Positions 43,092-52,887 of a stretch of DNA of 64,000 nt are shown here, one piece after another. The translations under genes were made by a program, and so were the position numbers. The notes beneath the pieces are model-generated. The model was not told where the DNA came from, made no database searches, and was given only the letters and a program-made list of their open reading frames with translations. Where the stretch lies: assembly GCF_000019905.1 (NCBI RefSeq), contig NC_010556.1, positions 2,010,001 through 2,074,000 on the forward strand, read 5' to 3'. Position 1 is the stretch's first letter, and the number at the start of each line of letters is the position of its first letter. The DNA is from Exiguobacterium artemiae 255-15 (GTDB lineage Bacteria > Bacillota > Bacilli > Exiguobacteriales > Exiguobacteriaceae).

Positions 43092-43685
43092 TCACCTCAC
43101 ATTCAATAACAACTGCAACGCCCGCTTCACATATTGATCCGTCGACAACACTTCACCTTGAAGTGCTTTTTTGACTTTTTCGACTTCCCGTTCACTGTAT
43201 CCGAGTGCCGTCAACGCTTCACATGCTTCATTTAATTCCGCATTTCCTTGGGCAAATAATCCTTCGCTCGGAATATAATCCGGTGCGAGCTCTGCCAACT
43301 TCCCTTTTAAATCAAGGGTCATCTGCTTCGCAGTCTTTTTGCCGACACCGGGGAACTTGATCAAATAACTTTCCTTTTCCTGCTCAATCGCTTCAACAAG
43401 CGCATCGACGTCTCCGGACGCCACAATGGCGAGTGATCCTTTAGGACCGATTCCCGTTACGCCAAGCAATTTTGTGAACAGCGCCCGTTCCCGTCTTGAA
43501 CGGAATCCGAACAAAACTTCCTGGTCTTCTCTGACATAATGATACGTATATACGATAACCTGTTCGTCTCCGGTCCGATAAAAAAACGGGTTCGGTGCTA
43601 CGATTTTGTAGCCAATCCCCCCGACCTCGATCGTCACGAATTCCGCACAGACATAAGCGACTTCGCCGCGTACGAATTCTATCAC
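43092..43685 (-). CDS. ruvA: Holliday junction DNA helicase subunit RuvA
   Basis: 197 residues: N-terminal OB domain, helix-hairpin-helix pair ([27 protein letters not shown]) and C-terminal RuvB-binding domain ([14 protein letters not shown]). The start is a GTG at 43685 with GGGAG 9 bases upstream. A good promoter lies 40 bases ahead. Targets RuvB to four-way junctions. Confidence 0.97.
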   Translation of the reverse strand: MIEFVRGEVAYVCAEFVTIEVGGIGYKIVAPNPFFYRTGDEQVIVYTYHYVREDQEVLFGFRSRRERALFTKLLGVTGIGPKGSLAIVASGDVDALVEAIEQEKESYLIKFPGVGKKTAKQMTLDLKGKLAELAPDYIPSEGLFAQGNAELNEACEALTALGYSEREVEKVKKALQGEVLSTDQYVKRALQLLLNVR

Positions 43686-43722
43686 TTTAGAACGCTCCCA
43701 TCCATTAACAAACTCTCGTGTT

Positions 43723-43752
43723 ATTGTAGCATATAACGAGGAGGCTCTTCAA
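43723..43752 (-). promoter_or_regulatory. Promoter of the ruvAB-queA-tgt operon
   Basis: Minus-strand TTGAAG (43747-43752), 18-base spacer ending in TGC, TACAAT (43723-43728). Confidence 0.6.
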
Positions 43753-43809
43753 AACGTAATTCTTTAAACGGAAGACGGTCACGATGGAAATTCATCTCTT
43801 CTAAACTAC

Positions 43810-43861
43810 TAAAAAAACGAACCAGAAAAACGGAATGCGACATTCCTTTCTCTGGTTCGTA
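43810..43861 (-). terminator. Terminator of the nadB-nadC-nadA operon
   Basis: Minus-strand outer stem ACGAACCAGA / TCTGGTTCGT, an inner GGAATG / CATTCC stem, then T7. Confidence 0.93.
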
Positions 43862-43900
43862 GTGCGTAAATGGTTCAGATTGACTTTTCTTTTCGGACGA

Positions 43901-44998
43901 TCAAGAACGTTCAAGCATCCGTTCGAGTGCAAGTACCGCATATCGCGTTGTTTCCGGATCAACGGTAATGATATTGACCGGCTGACCGGCTTCGATTTGT
44001 TCGAGCGACCAGGCGAGGTGTCGTAAATCAATCCGGTTCATCGTCAGACAGGGACACATGAAGGGATTCAAGGAGACGATATCGAGTTGCGGATAATCGT
44101 TCGCCAGTCGTTGGACTAAGTTCATCTCTGTACCGATCGCCCATTTCGTCCCCGGTTCCGCCCGTTTGATTTGATCGATGATATAGGCTGTCGAACCGTT
44201 CAGGTCCGACGCTGCCACGACCTCAAAGGAACACTCCGGATGAACAAGAATTTTCCGCTCGGGGTCCGCTTGACGGAACTGTTCAATTTGTCCGACCGTA
44301 AACTTCTCGTGGACGGAACAATGTCCTTTCCACAGGACGACCCGGATGTCCTCATCCGCTCCGTCGAATATCAGCCGATCCGCAATCGGATCCCAGACTG
44401 CCATCTGTTCCAGGGGAATCCCCAAAGCATGTGCCGTATTTCGCCCGAGATGTTGGTCAGGCAGGAAAAAAAGAATCTCGCGTTCCCCGAGTGCCCATTC
44501 GACCATCGGAACGGCATTCGAGGACGTGACCGTCGCTCCACCGTGCCGTCCGACAAACGCTTTGATTTCAGCCGTTGAATTGACATAGGTCAGCGGGAGA
44601 ATCGATCGGCCCAACCGGTTCGTCAATATCTCATATGCCCGTTCCGTCTGAAATCCATTTGCCATATCAGCCATTGAACAACCGGCCCGCATGTCCGGTA
44701 AGACGACTGTATGTGTTTGATCCGTCAGCATATCTGCCGTCTCTGCCATGAAATGAACGCCGCAAAAAACAGTATATTCTGCGTCTGTCATCTGTTTCGC
44801 CAGTTGGGCGAGCTGGAGTGAATCTCCGGTCGCATCGGCGAACTGAACGACCTCATCTTTCTGATAATGATGTGCCGGTAAAAATAACCGTGAGCCCATC
44901 CGTTCTTTGATACCTTTAATGATTGTCACTAATTGTGCATCCGTTTTTTCTGAGTACGTTTTTGGAATCCCCTGCTCTGTAAATAAATCAAGACTCAT
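43901..44998 (-). CDS. nadA: Quinolinate synthase NadA
   Basis: 365 residues. Condenses iminoaspartate with dihydroxyacetone phosphate using a [4Fe-4S] cluster. Cluster cysteine candidates lie in [18 protein letters not shown] and [11 protein letters not shown]. The ATG at 44998 follows GGGAGG and overlaps the nadC end by 11 bases. Last gene of the NAD operon. Cluster assembly is probably served by the divergent nifS. Confidence 0.96.
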   Translation of the reverse strand: MSLDLFTEQGIPKTYSEKTDAQLVTIIKGIKERMGSRLFLPAHHYQKDEVVQFADATGDSLQLAQLAKQMTDAEYTVFCGVHFMAETADMLTDQTHTVVLPDMRAGCSMADMANGFQTERAYEILTNRLGRSILPLTYVNSTAEIKAFVGRHGGATVTSSNAVPMVEWALGEREILFFLPDQHLGRNTAHALGIPLEQMAVWDPIADRLIFDGADEDIRVVLWKGHCSVHEKFTVGQIEQFRQADPERKILVHPECSFEVVAASDLNGSTAYIIDQIKRAEPGTKWAIGTEMNLVQRLANDYPQLDIVSLNPFMCPCLTMNRIDLRHLAWSLEQIEAGQPVNIITVDPETTRYAVLALERMLERS

Positions 44999-45830
44999 CT
45001 TTTTTTCCTCCCGCAATTTTCATACTGATGTCTAACGCCGGTGCCGAATGGGTCAATGCTCCGAGTGAGATGTAATCTGCCCCGCACTCACTATAGGCTG
45101 GCAACGTATCCAGCGTGATCCCGCCGGACAATTCAACGGTGATTGATTTCGGAATCCATGACCGGAACCGCTTAATTTCTTCCGGTGTCCGGTTGTCGAG
45201 CATGATAATGTCGACCCCTGCTGCAACTGCTTCCTTGACCTCTTCACCGGTCTCGACTTCGACTTCAATCGGTGTCGTATGACCGACTTGCGCCTTCGCC
45301 CGCCGGACAGCTGCTGTAATCGAACCGGCGACGGTGATGTGATTATCTTTGATCATGACGGCGTCATCGAGTCGACCGCGGTGATTAAATCCGCCTCCGA
45401 CTCGAACCGCATGTTTCTCAAGCATCCGGAGTCCCGGTGTTGTTTTACGGGTATCCGCAATCCGGACGTTCCCGGCGACCAGACGGACAGCCTGATGCGT
45501 CAATGTCGCGATTCCGGACGTCCGCTGAATCAGATTCAATGCGACCCGCTCTCCCGTTAAAATCGCTTGTAACCGCCCGGTCCACTTCGCAACGACTTGT
45601 CCCTGGACTATCGGTTCTCCGTCCCGGACAAGTGTTTCGTGTTCGACTCCGAGCAGTCGGGCTAGTTCGACCAATACCGCTTCGCCGCAAAAAATACCGT
45701 CCTCTTTCGCCATGAAGTGACCGGTTCCTATTTCATCGCCGGTCAAACACACCTCACTCGTCACATCCTGATGCCCGATGTCCTCCACCAAAAAATCCTC
45801 AAGCTGTCGTCGTAGATACCATCTGTTCAT
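44988..45830 (-). CDS. nadC: Nicotinate-nucleotide pyrophosphorylase (carboxylating)
   Basis: 280 residues. Converts quinolinate and PRPP to nicotinate mononucleotide. [13 protein letters not shown] opens the protein; [35 protein letters not shown] and the C-terminal [20 protein letters not shown] are diagnostic. Starts inside nadB (32-base overlap). Confidence 0.97.
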   Translation of the reverse strand: MNRWYLRRQLEDFLVEDIGHQDVTSEVCLTGDEIGTGHFMAKEDGIFCGEAVLVELARLLGVEHETLVRDGEPIVQGQVVAKWTGRLQAILTGERVALNLIQRTSGIATLTHQAVRLVAGNVRIADTRKTTPGLRMLEKHAVRVGGGFNHRGRLDDAVMIKDNHITVAGSITAAVRRAKAQVGHTTPIEVEVETGEEVKEAVAAGVDIIMLDNRTPEEIKRFRSWIPKSITVELSGGITLDTLPAYSECGADYISLGALTHSAPALDISMKIAGGKKDES

Positions 45831-47229
45831 GTTGTCGGTCTCCTTTTAATCGTTGAATTGCACCTTCAAGCAACAGCTTTGCCGTCATCAGATGCAGGCG
45901 CCTCAGTTCAGCGTCCCGTCCTGTTGCCCGTTCCTCCGGTTGGTTTTTGAAGGTTTCCAAGGTTTGTTTAAGTACGGTTTCATCAAGATGGACGGCCAGC
46001 GCTTCTGTCCATGATGGGTCAAGTGCCACCTTCTCTTCATCTTCTTTGAACTGATTTTCAGGCAATGGCAGACGGGGCGGCAACTGGAGTCGTAACGCCA
46101 GTTCCTTGCCCATCACAAAACATTCGAGAAGTGAGTTCGAGGCTAATCGATTTTTTCCGTGCAATCCTGTTGAAGCGACCTCTCCGACTGCATACAGTCC
46201 CGGAACAGTTGTCCGTCCGAGACGATCCGTTTTAATCCCGCCCATTAAAAAGTGCACACCGGTCGTCACTTCGACGATATCAGGTGATATGTTCAATATT
46301 TCACATTTTTCAACAAATGTTGGAAAGTGTGTTTGCAGATGTTCGACAGGCGTCGTATTGAGATAGACCGCTTCCCGTTCTCGTACCGTCGTGATTCTCA
46401 TCGCCACTTCATCCCGGGCCGCCAAGTCGCCTTGCGGATGATCCGCCATCACGCGCCGACCGTCTGCCGTCATTAAAAAAGCACCGGCGCCCCGTAAAGC
46501 TTCCGTAATCAAGCCGTGACTGACGCCGTCATGCAACAGAATGGTCGGGTGATGTTGGATATAACCTAAATCCGATAGACCGGCGCCAACTTGAGCAGCG
46601 AGTGCCAGACCGTCACCGGTCAAGCTCGGTTCGTTCGTCGAGGCTGTAAACAATCCGCCGATGCCGCCTGTCGCCAGGATGACAGCCCGGGCTGAAAAGA
46701 CGACCGGCTTTTGACCCCGATATCCCCGTGCTCCGACGACCTGTTGTCTGTTCGTCAACAATTCTGTAATGACGGTATCCTCGATGACGGGATGAACGAG
46801 TTGCTGAAGCAGTTGCGTCATGATACGTTCGCCCGTCCGGTCTCCTCCACTGTGAAAAATACGTGGTCTCGAGTGTGCCCCTTCCTGACCTAAAGCGTAT
46901 GCTCCTGTCACCTGTCGATCAAACCTAACACCAAACGCTTCGAGTTCCGGAATCACCTGCTTTCCGGTTGCGGTGATAAAAGAAATCATCGTTTCATCGG
47001 TCCGCCCTTTTGCCGCCTGTTTCGTATCCGCTTGATGGCTGACATGGTCGGCTTCGAGATACGCTGACGCAATTCCGCCTTGCGCCCGCATCGAATTTGT
47101 TTCTGTCCTTGTTCCTTTTGAGACAAGAATGACATTCAGATCAGCCGGAAGATGCAGGGCAACCGAGACGGCGGCTAGTCCTGTCCCGATGATTAAAACA
47201 TCCACTTCTTCTGTTTTATGTAAAGACAT
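45799..47229 (-). CDS. nadB: L-aspartate oxidase
   Basis: 476 residues. Flavoprotein giving iminoaspartate. FAD site VLIIGTGLAAVSVAL, RAQGGIASA, HSRPRIFHSGGDRTG and the C-terminal GLHGKNRLASNSLLE. Shorter than B. subtilis NadB (531). The ATG at 47229 follows AGAGGTG. First gene of the nadB-nadC-nadA operon, facing nifS-niaR across 97 bases. Confidence 0.96.
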   Translation of the reverse strand: MSLHKTEEVDVLIIGTGLAAVSVALHLPADLNVILVSKGTRTETNSMRAQGGIASAYLEADHVSHQADTKQAAKGRTDETMISFITATGKQVIPELEAFGVRFDRQVTGAYALGQEGAHSRPRIFHSGGDRTGERIMTQLLQQLVHPVIEDTVITELLTNRQQVVGARGYRGQKPVVFSARAVILATGGIGGLFTASTNEPSLTGDGLALAAQVGAGLSDLGYIQHHPTILLHDGVSHGLITEALRGAGAFLMTADGRRVMADHPQGDLAARDEVAMRITTVREREAVYLNTTPVEHLQTHFPTFVEKCEILNISPDIVEVTTGVHFLMGGIKTDRLGRTTVPGLYAVGEVASTGLHGKNRLASNSLLECFVMGKELALRLQLPPRLPLPENQFKEDEEKVALDPSWTEALAVHLDETVLKQTLETFKNQPEERATGRDAELRRLHLMTAKLLLEGAIQRLKGDRQHEQMVSTTTA

Positions 47230-47254
47230 ATGAAAAACACCTCTGTACATTCAT

Positions 47255-47291
47255 ATTTACTGTTGACTTGACAATAAGTTTGGCATATTTT
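47255..47291 (+). promoter_or_regulatory. nifS promoter and candidate NiaR operator
   Basis: TTGACT (47263-47268), 17-base spacer, TATTTT (47286-47291) read toward nifS. The -35 region is an imperfect palindrome, TGTTGACTTGACAATA, centred in the short divergent gap between nadB and nifS, where the NAD repressor encoded next door would be expected to bind. Operator identity is inference. Confidence 0.5.
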
Positions 47292-47326
47292 TAGCTGAGT
47301 GACAAGATGAAAGGATACGATAATTG

Positions 47327-48418
47327 ATGATTTATTTAGACCATGCGGCAACGACACCTATGCACCCGGATGCCATCGAACAGTATCGGGACACGGCAGA
47401 ACGGTTCTACGGCAACAGTTCTTCGCTCCATGACACGGGAGAAGACGCCCTTCAACTGCTGGAACAGGCACGGAATAAATTAATGCAATGGCTCGGTGTA
47501 ACGGAAGGAACGATTATATTTACGGGCAGCGGGTCTGAAGCTAATTACATCGCTTTAAACCATCTTCTCCGTCAAACCAATAAGACAACTGTCTTGACAC
47601 TTAAATCGGAACACGATTCCGTTTTACTTCCTTTGCAACGGTGGGCAGTCCATTGGCAGGCACTCGATTTAAAGACGACCGGTGAATTCGACTGGGACTT
47701 ATTCGAACAAGCGTGTACGGAAGAGGTCGGTGTCGTCTCTATCCAGCAGGTAAACTCAGAAACAGGATTCATCTTTCCGATTGCCGCGATTGCCGCCTTT
47801 TGCCGAAAAAAAGGTATTCTGTTCCACTGTGACGGGATTCAAGGCTTTTTGAAGAACCCGGTTGATTTGACCGACGTCGAAGCTTATACGATCAGCAGTC
47901 ATAAAGTGTATGGACCGAAAGGACTCGGTGCCGTCTATTTGCGTCATCCCCTGTTCAGTCCCTATTATGAGGCGCACCACGAATTCGGAATCCGGCCGGG
48001 AACCGTCGATGTCCCGGGAATTGCTGCTTTCATGATGGCATGTCACCGTTATCTTCAGGAAAATCAACAGATCCAGGCATCGAGCAAAAGATTTCGTGGT
48101 ATGCTAAAAAAAAGACTTCCAGCTGCTTATTATCAAATCATTGAGTCCCCTCAGCAACTTCATTCGATTTGTGCCATTCATACGAAACAACGGGATGGTC
48201 AATTCGTCCTCCTCGCCCTGAACCGTGCCGGAATTGCCGTATCGGCGGGAAGCGCTTGTCGTGCAGGTGAAAATGGCCCCAACTCGACTTTACGGGCGAT
48301 TGGTTTTGATGAGTCGGCGGCTCATGGATTGATTCGACTCAGTTTCGGTCGGATGACAACAGCCGAGGAAGTAGAGCGATGTATCGATGTTCTATGTTCT
48401 CTGGAGGAATCAGATTAA
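47327..48418 (+). CDS. nifS: Cysteine desulfurase NifS (NAD-locus type)
   Basis: 363 residues, PLP enzyme. IYLDHAATTPMHPDA at the start, PLP lysine in SSHKVYGPKG, persulfide cysteine in SAGSACRAGEN. Divergent from nadBCA and joined to niaR, the same arrangement as B. subtilis nifS, which is needed for NadA activity. The ATG at 47327 is favoured; TTG at 47324 is possible given the AAGGA spacing. Distinct from the desulfurase at 21865-22995. Confidence 0.93.
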   Translation: MIYLDHAATTPMHPDAIEQYRDTAERFYGNSSSLHDTGEDALQLLEQARNKLMQWLGVTEGTIIFTGSGSEANYIALNHLLRQTNKTTVLTLKSEHDSVLLPLQRWAVHWQALDLKTTGEFDWDLFEQACTEEVGVVSIQQVNSETGFIFPIAAIAAFCRKKGILFHCDGIQGFLKNPVDLTDVEAYTISSHKVYGPKGLGAVYLRHPLFSPYYEAHHEFGIRPGTVDVPGIAAFMMACHRYLQENQQIQASSKRFRGMLKKRLPAAYYQIIESPQQLHSICAIHTKQRDGQFVLLALNRAGIAVSAGSACRAGENGPNSTLRAIGFDESAAHGLIRLSFGRMTTAEEVERCIDVLCSLEESD

Positions 48419-48438
48419 TTGGAAAGGCAGGAATAATC

Positions 48439-48981
48439 ATGGGAATAAGACAGTCCGGAGAAGAACGCCGGCAAGAGTTGTTAGAAATCATTCAACAAAG
48501 CGAACAACCCGTCACAGGAACGAAGTTGGCGAAGCAGGCAGGTGTCAGCCGCCAGGTCATCGTGCAGGATTTATCATTGCTAAAAGCAAAAGGACATCCT
48601 GTCGTTGCGACTGCCCGGGGATATCTATTAAATCATCCGGAGCTTGACGAATCCCGCCATATGAGAAAAGTCGTTTGCCGGCACGGTAGTGATCAATTAA
48701 AAGCAGAGTGTGACGCCGTCGTCGATGAAGGTGTCATCATCCGTGATGTCATCGTCGAACATCCCGTCTACGGCTTTTTAACAGGAGAATTGATGCTGAA
48801 AAGCCGCCGCGATGTCCGGGCGTTGATCGAACAACTGGAAGAAACGCAGGCGACCCCTTTATCCACTTTGACGGATGGTGTCCACATTCATACGCTGGAA
48901 GCGGATAACGAAGAAGCGTTAAATGCCGCAATCGATGCGCTCGACCGTTTGGGTATTCTTGTTTCAGAACTCGATGTTTAA
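48439..48981 (+). CDS. niaR: NAD biosynthesis transcriptional repressor NiaR
   Basis: 180 residues. N-terminal HTH (TKLAKQAGVSRQVIVQDLSLLKAKG) and C-terminal 3H domain, named for conserved histidines, seen in CRHGSDQL, VEHPVYGF and GVHIHTLEA. B. subtilis NiaR (YrxA/NadR) represses nadBCA and nifS when nicotinate is plentiful. The ATG at 48439 follows GGCAGGAA, 20 bases after the nifS stop. Confidence 0.93.
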   Translation: MGIRQSGEERRQELLEIIQQSEQPVTGTKLAKQAGVSRQVIVQDLSLLKAKGHPVVATARGYLLNHPELDESRHMRKVVCRHGSDQLKAECDAVVDEGVIIRDVIVEHPVYGFLTGELMLKSRRDVRALIEQLEETQATPLSTLTDGVHIHTLEADNEEALNAAIDALDRLGILVSELDV

Positions 48982-49012
48982 TCACGAGGATGCCTTTTAA
49001 ATACATCCTTTC

Positions 49013-49056
49013 ATAACAAAAAGGCCCCTTCCTAATCGGAACGGGCCTTTTGTTAT
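49013..49056. terminator. Bidirectional terminator between niaR and the CorC-type gene
   Basis: Long stem ATAACAAAAAGGCCC / GGGCCTTTTGTTAT between converging genes. Confidence 0.9.
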
Positions 49057-49061
49057 ACAGA

Positions 49062-50345
49062 TCAGACGTTTAAATCGTCCGTTCCTTCTGATGGTTCATG
49101 TTGTGAGAATACGGCTGAAACGGTTCGGACCCGACGGTTTTCGACGTGCAGGACAGTCAAGGTCAACGGTCCATACACCATCTGAGTCCCCACTTCCGGA
49201 ATATGACCGACATCTTCCATGATCCAGCCTCCAAGCGACTGCGCTTCCGTTTCCGGCATCGCCAAGTCAAATTGATGACAAAAATCTTCGATGTCGTATT
49301 CCGCCAGACATTCATACCGGTTCGGACTCACCTGTTTCGTGTACTCGAGTGATTCATCATGTTCATCCCAAATCTCTCCGACCAGTTCCTCGAGAATATC
49401 CTCCAGTGTAATCAAACCGGCTGTTCCTCCGAATTCATCGAGTACAACAGCCATATGTGACTGTTTGACTTTTAATTCCGGCAGCAAATCAATGATATGG
49501 GTTTGCGGAACGACAAACGAAACCGGACGGATCAATTCGCGAATCTCGACACGTCCATGCTTGACGAATTCTCGTAAAAAGTCACGTTCTGATAAAACTC
49601 CGATGATGTGATCAATCGAATCCTTATAGACCGGCAAGCGCGAGAATCCGTCTTTTTGCACTTCACGTAAAATTTCATCAAAACCGGCATCAATGTCGAT
49701 TGCCTGAATATTCGTTCGCGGTGTCAGTGCTTCTTCGACCGTGACATTCTTAAAGTCAACCGCTCGATGCACGATTTCCGCTCCCGCTTCGTCCATGACA
49801 CCTTCTTCTTCACTGATGTCGACTAAAGCCCGTAGTTCCTGTTCGGTGACAAGCGGTCCTTTCGGATCGGCCCCGATCAGCAACAACGCAACCTGTCGCA
49901 ATTTCAGAAACAGGAAGATGGCCGGTTTGAAGAGACTCAGACAGACATGCAGCGGACCACTGATCCAAAATACATACGTTTCCGCATGTTCCCGGGCATA
50001 GGACTTAGGAATGAGCTCCCCAAATAACAAAATGAACAGAAACGTCAGGAAAACAATACTGATTTGTACCAATAGATCCGTCGATACCGTCATCGCCAAC
50101 CAGCCGCCAATCATCGCGACACCGAGGTTAGACAAGGTATTTCCGATTAAGATGGCGGTCAGTGTCTCCTCATACCGTTGCAACAGACGAAGAGCTTGAG
50201 TCGCACGACGGCTCCCCTCCTCCGACTGATGCAAAATCCGTAACCGGTTTGCACTCGACAAGGCGGTTTCAGACGAGGAGAAAAAGGCCGAGATGACAAG
50301 CAGGACGAAAAACCAGATGAACTGAATCGCGGGAAGTGGGTCCAC
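49062..50345 (-). CDS. CNNM / CBS / CorC-domain membrane protein (HlyC/CorC family)
   Basis: About 427 residues. CNNM membrane domain with AFFSSSETALSSANRLRI and three to four helices in the first ~180 residues, two CBS domains (MTPR-like LTPRTNIQAID; RPVSFVVPQT), and the C-terminal CorC_HlyC transporter-associated domain. Such proteins take part in magnesium or other cation efflux, or stress tolerance; the older name hemolysin is not informative. Start is uncertain: a GTG at 50345 gives the family-like beginning, while an ATG at 50363 adds six residues. Confidence 0.88.
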   Translation of the reverse strand: MDPLPAIQFIWFFVLLVISAFFSSSETALSSANRLRILHQSEEGSRRATQALRLLQRYEETLTAILIGNTLSNLGVAMIGGWLAMTVSTDLLVQISIVFLTFLFILLFGELIPKSYAREHAETYVFWISGPLHVCLSLFKPAIFLFLKLRQVALLLIGADPKGPLVTEQELRALVDISEEEGVMDEAGAEIVHRAVDFKNVTVEEALTPRTNIQAIDIDAGFDEILREVQKDGFSRLPVYKDSIDHIIGVLSERDFLREFVKHGRVEIRELIRPVSFVVPQTHIIDLLPELKVKQSHMAVVLDEFGGTAGLITLEDILEELVGEIWDEHDESLEYTKQVSPNRYECLAEYDIEDFCHQFDLAMPETEAQSLGGWIMEDVGHIPEVGTQMVYGPLTLTVLHVENRRVRTVSAVFSQHEPSEGTDDLNV

Positions 50346-50386
50346 GATGCTCTCACACTCCATTTCTCAAATGAACTTGTTGTATT

Positions 50387-51682
50387 TTAGAACGAAGACT
50401 CGATGAATTCGAATTCGAAGTCGCGGATTCGAACGACGTCGCCGTCAATCGCACCCATCTTACGAAGTTCTTCATCGACACCCATTTGACGCAACGTCCG
50501 GGCAAAGCGTTTGATGGATTCTTCACGCATGAAGTTTGTCATCGTAAACAGCTTCTCGATCCGTGGTCCTTTGATGACGAAGCAATCATCTTCATCTTTC
50601 GAAACCGTAAATCCGGCTTCCGGTGCTTCATATCCGTAAACGACACGCGGTGTCGCTGTTTTTTCTTCGAGTTCTTCGAGACCGAATTCCGGCGTCGCAT
50701 CAACAAGGTCGGCGATACGGAACAAGAGATCGCGTAATCCTTGGCGTGTTGCAGCTGAGATGGCAAACACTTCAAGATCCGGGAACGCTTCTTTGAATGC
50801 TTCGAGATTCGCTTCCGCATCCGGCATATCCATTTTATTTGCGACAACGACTTGTGGTCGTTCTGTCAGACGAAGGTTGTAGTCCGCAAGCTCCTTGTTG
50901 ATGATATTGTAATCGTCAATCGGATCGCGTCCTTCCATACCACTCATATCGATGACGTGCACGATGACTTTCGTCCGCTCGACGTGACGGAGGAACTGGT
51001 GACCAAGACCTACACCTTCGCTTGCCCCTTCAATCAGACCCGGTAAATCGGCCATGACGAAGCTGCGGCTGTCTTCCGTTTCAACGACACCAATGTTCGG
51101 CGTAATCGTCGTAAAGTGATACGCCCCGATTTTCGGACGGGCTGCTGAGACGATCGACAGCATCGTTGATTTCCCGACACTTGGGAAGCCGACAAGTCCG
51201 ACATCTGCGAGCATTTTCAATTCGAGTTTCAAGTATTTCTCTTCACCGGGTTCACCATTCTCTGCATGTTCCGGAGCCGGGTTCGCTGGTGTTGCGAAAC
51301 GTGAGTTACCACGTCCGCCGCGTCCGCCTTTTGCCACGATGGCTTGTTGTCCGTGATGAACAAGGTCAGCGATGACTGCATCCGTATCATCGTCATACAC
51401 GACGGTGCCGGGTGGGACTTTAACGACAAGGTGCTCGGCTTTACGTCCGTGCATGCCTTTCGACATCCCGTTTTCACCCTGAACGGCCTTAAAATGACGT
51501 TTGTAACGGAAATCCATCAACGTCCGAAGTCCTTCATCCACTTCGAGAACGACGTGAGCACCATGCCCACCGTCTCCTCCGGCTGGTCCGCCGTCTGGAA
51601 CATATTTCTCGCGACGGAACGCTACCTGCCCGCGTCCTCCATCTCCTGCTTTTACATAAATATTTACCTGATCGACAAACAT
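50387..51682 (-). CDS. obg: GTPase Obg
   Basis: 431 residues. N-terminal glycine-rich Obg fold ([18 protein letters not shown]), G domain with [19 protein letters not shown] and NKMD, and the C-terminal OCT domain of Bacillales type. Essential, works in 50S ribosome assembly and stress signalling. Follows the Spo0B-domain gene by 15 bases, with AGGAGG before the ATG. Confidence 0.97.
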
Positions 51683-51697
51683 GTCAGATCCCTCCTA

Positions 51698-52183
51698 TTA
51701 CTTTTCTTCCTCGACAGGAAGACTTTCGATTTCAATCACACACTCATGTTCTGTCTGTGACTCGATCTCCATCGGCGTCACTAGATCTTTAAGGCGCGAC
51801 ATATCTAGTAGATCCCGATAGATCTCGATGGTCACGCCCTCATGGAAGGTCACGGATACTTCTCCATTCCCCACTTCTATCATGTCAAACGCAGCTTCAA
51901 GAATAGACGCCAAGCGTGAATCCTCGATCTGCTTTGGTATTTCGATTACATCATATTCGACAGTTAGGCCTGTCCAATCTGCTCGTTGCAGTGCGAGTGC
52001 CGTTTTCGGTAGTCCAATCAGGGAAAGTCGTCCTTCTCGCGACGCTTGTTCCCGATACATTGAACAAATCGATTCAACAGCCGCCTCGTCACCCATCGCG
52101 CTATATGAACGAACAAGTTGTAACCGATTCAACCATTCGTGACGAAGTGACTTCAAAAGATCCAGTACCTGTTCATCCTTCAT
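51698..52183 (-). CDS. Spo0B-domain protein (histidine phosphotransferase-like)
   Basis: 161 residues. The N-terminal helix reads LLKSLRHEWLNRLQLVRSY; the His of RHEWLN aligns with the phosphorylated His30 of B. subtilis Spo0B (RHDWMN context). The C-terminal half looks like the degenerate ATPase-like domain of Spo0B. Located between rpmA and obg exactly as spo0B is. The genus suggested by the window does not sporulate, so another phosphorelay role or decay is possible. The ATG at 52183 follows AGGAGGG; an ATG 69 bases earlier lies in the rpmA terminator. Confidence 0.8.
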   Translation of the reverse strand: MKDEQVLDLLKSLRHEWLNRLQLVRSYSAMGDEAAVESICSMYREQASREGRLSLIGLPKTALALQRADWTGLTVEYDVIEIPKQIEDSRLASILEAAFDMIEVGNGEVSVTFHEGVTIEIYRDLLDMSRLKDLVTPMEIESQTEHECVIEIESLPVEEEK

Positions 52184-52202
52184 CAGTCGTTCCCTCCTAA
52201 AA

Positions 52203-52240
52203 AAAACAGACCCTAACCCCTGAAAGTGGCTAGAGTCTGC
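52203..52240 (-). terminator. Terminator of the rplU-prp-rpmA operon
   Basis: Minus-strand stem CAGACTCTAGCCAC / GGGGTTAGGGTCTG (with G-T pairs) followed by T7. The ribosome site of the Spo0B-domain gene lies directly after it. Confidence 0.85.
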
Positions 52241-52252
52241 TTCATCGATCAC

Positions 52253-52531
52253 TTATGCTGGGTAAACGCTGACTTGTTTTTTGTCGCGTCCGAGACGTTC
52301 GAAACGAACGACACCAGTTGCAGTTGCGAAAAGTGTATCATCGCCACCACGTCCGACGTTCATACCTGGGTGAATCTTCGTACCGCGTTGGCGGTAGAGG
52401 ATTGAACCAGCAGAAACAGTTTGACCGTCTGCACGTTTCGCCCCAAGGCGTTTCGATTGCGAGTCACGACCGTTCTTTGTCGAACCTACCCCTTTTTTCG
52501 ATGCGAAGAACTGAAGATTAAGTTTCAACAT
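52253..52531 (-). CDS. rpmA: 50S ribosomal protein L27 with cleavable N-terminal extension
   Basis: 92 residues. The mature protein begins after LNLQFFA; the [15 protein letters not shown] that follows is the normal L27 N-terminus that reaches the peptidyl-transferase centre. In Firmicutes this nine-residue extension is removed by the protease Prp, encoded immediately upstream here. GAGGTGG precedes the ATG. Confidence 0.97.
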   Translation of the reverse strand: MLKLNLQFFASKKGVGSTKNGRDSQSKRLGAKRADGQTVSAGSILYRQRGTKIHPGMNVGRGGDDTLFATATGVVRFERLGRDKKQVSVYPA

Positions 52532-52545
52532 GTGGAATCCACCTC

Positions 52546-52884
52546 CTATATTTGTTCAAGTTGGATAAACTCACCGTAACTGTCGGCGATGGTTCCAAGC
52601 TGGACCAACATCGCTTCCAGTAACAATTGGGTGCGTTCACTGACATCCGGTGCTAAGTCAGCATACGGTTCTACGTAAAAGTAGCCACCTTCTTGTTGTT
52701 CTGCCATTTCAAGGAGCAGGACCTGCCCGAGCAGTGATTCGATGGCATTATATGCCCCGAAGATCACACTTGATGTGCCGGCACAGACTAAATCTAAACC
52801 AGGCTCAGCGAACTCGGCATGTCCTGTCACTTCGATGGAACGGATCAAATCCGCTTCATCTCGTCGAATCTTGACACGTATCAT
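52546..52884 (-). CDS. prp: Ribosomal-processing cysteine protease Prp
   Basis: 112 residues. His of VTGHAEF (about residue 22) and Cys of DLVCAGTS (about 34) form the catalytic pair of the Prp/YsxB family, which removes the L27 leader peptide. Sits between rplU and rpmA as in B. subtilis and Staphylococcus; starts 3 bases after the rplU stop. Confidence 0.94.
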   Translation of the reverse strand: MIRVKIRRDEADLIRSIEVTGHAEFAEPGLDLVCAGTSSVIFGAYNAIESLLGQVLLLEMAEQQEGGYFYVEPYADLAPDVSERTQLLLEAMLVQLGTIADSYGEFIQLEQI

Positions 52885-52887
52885 GGC

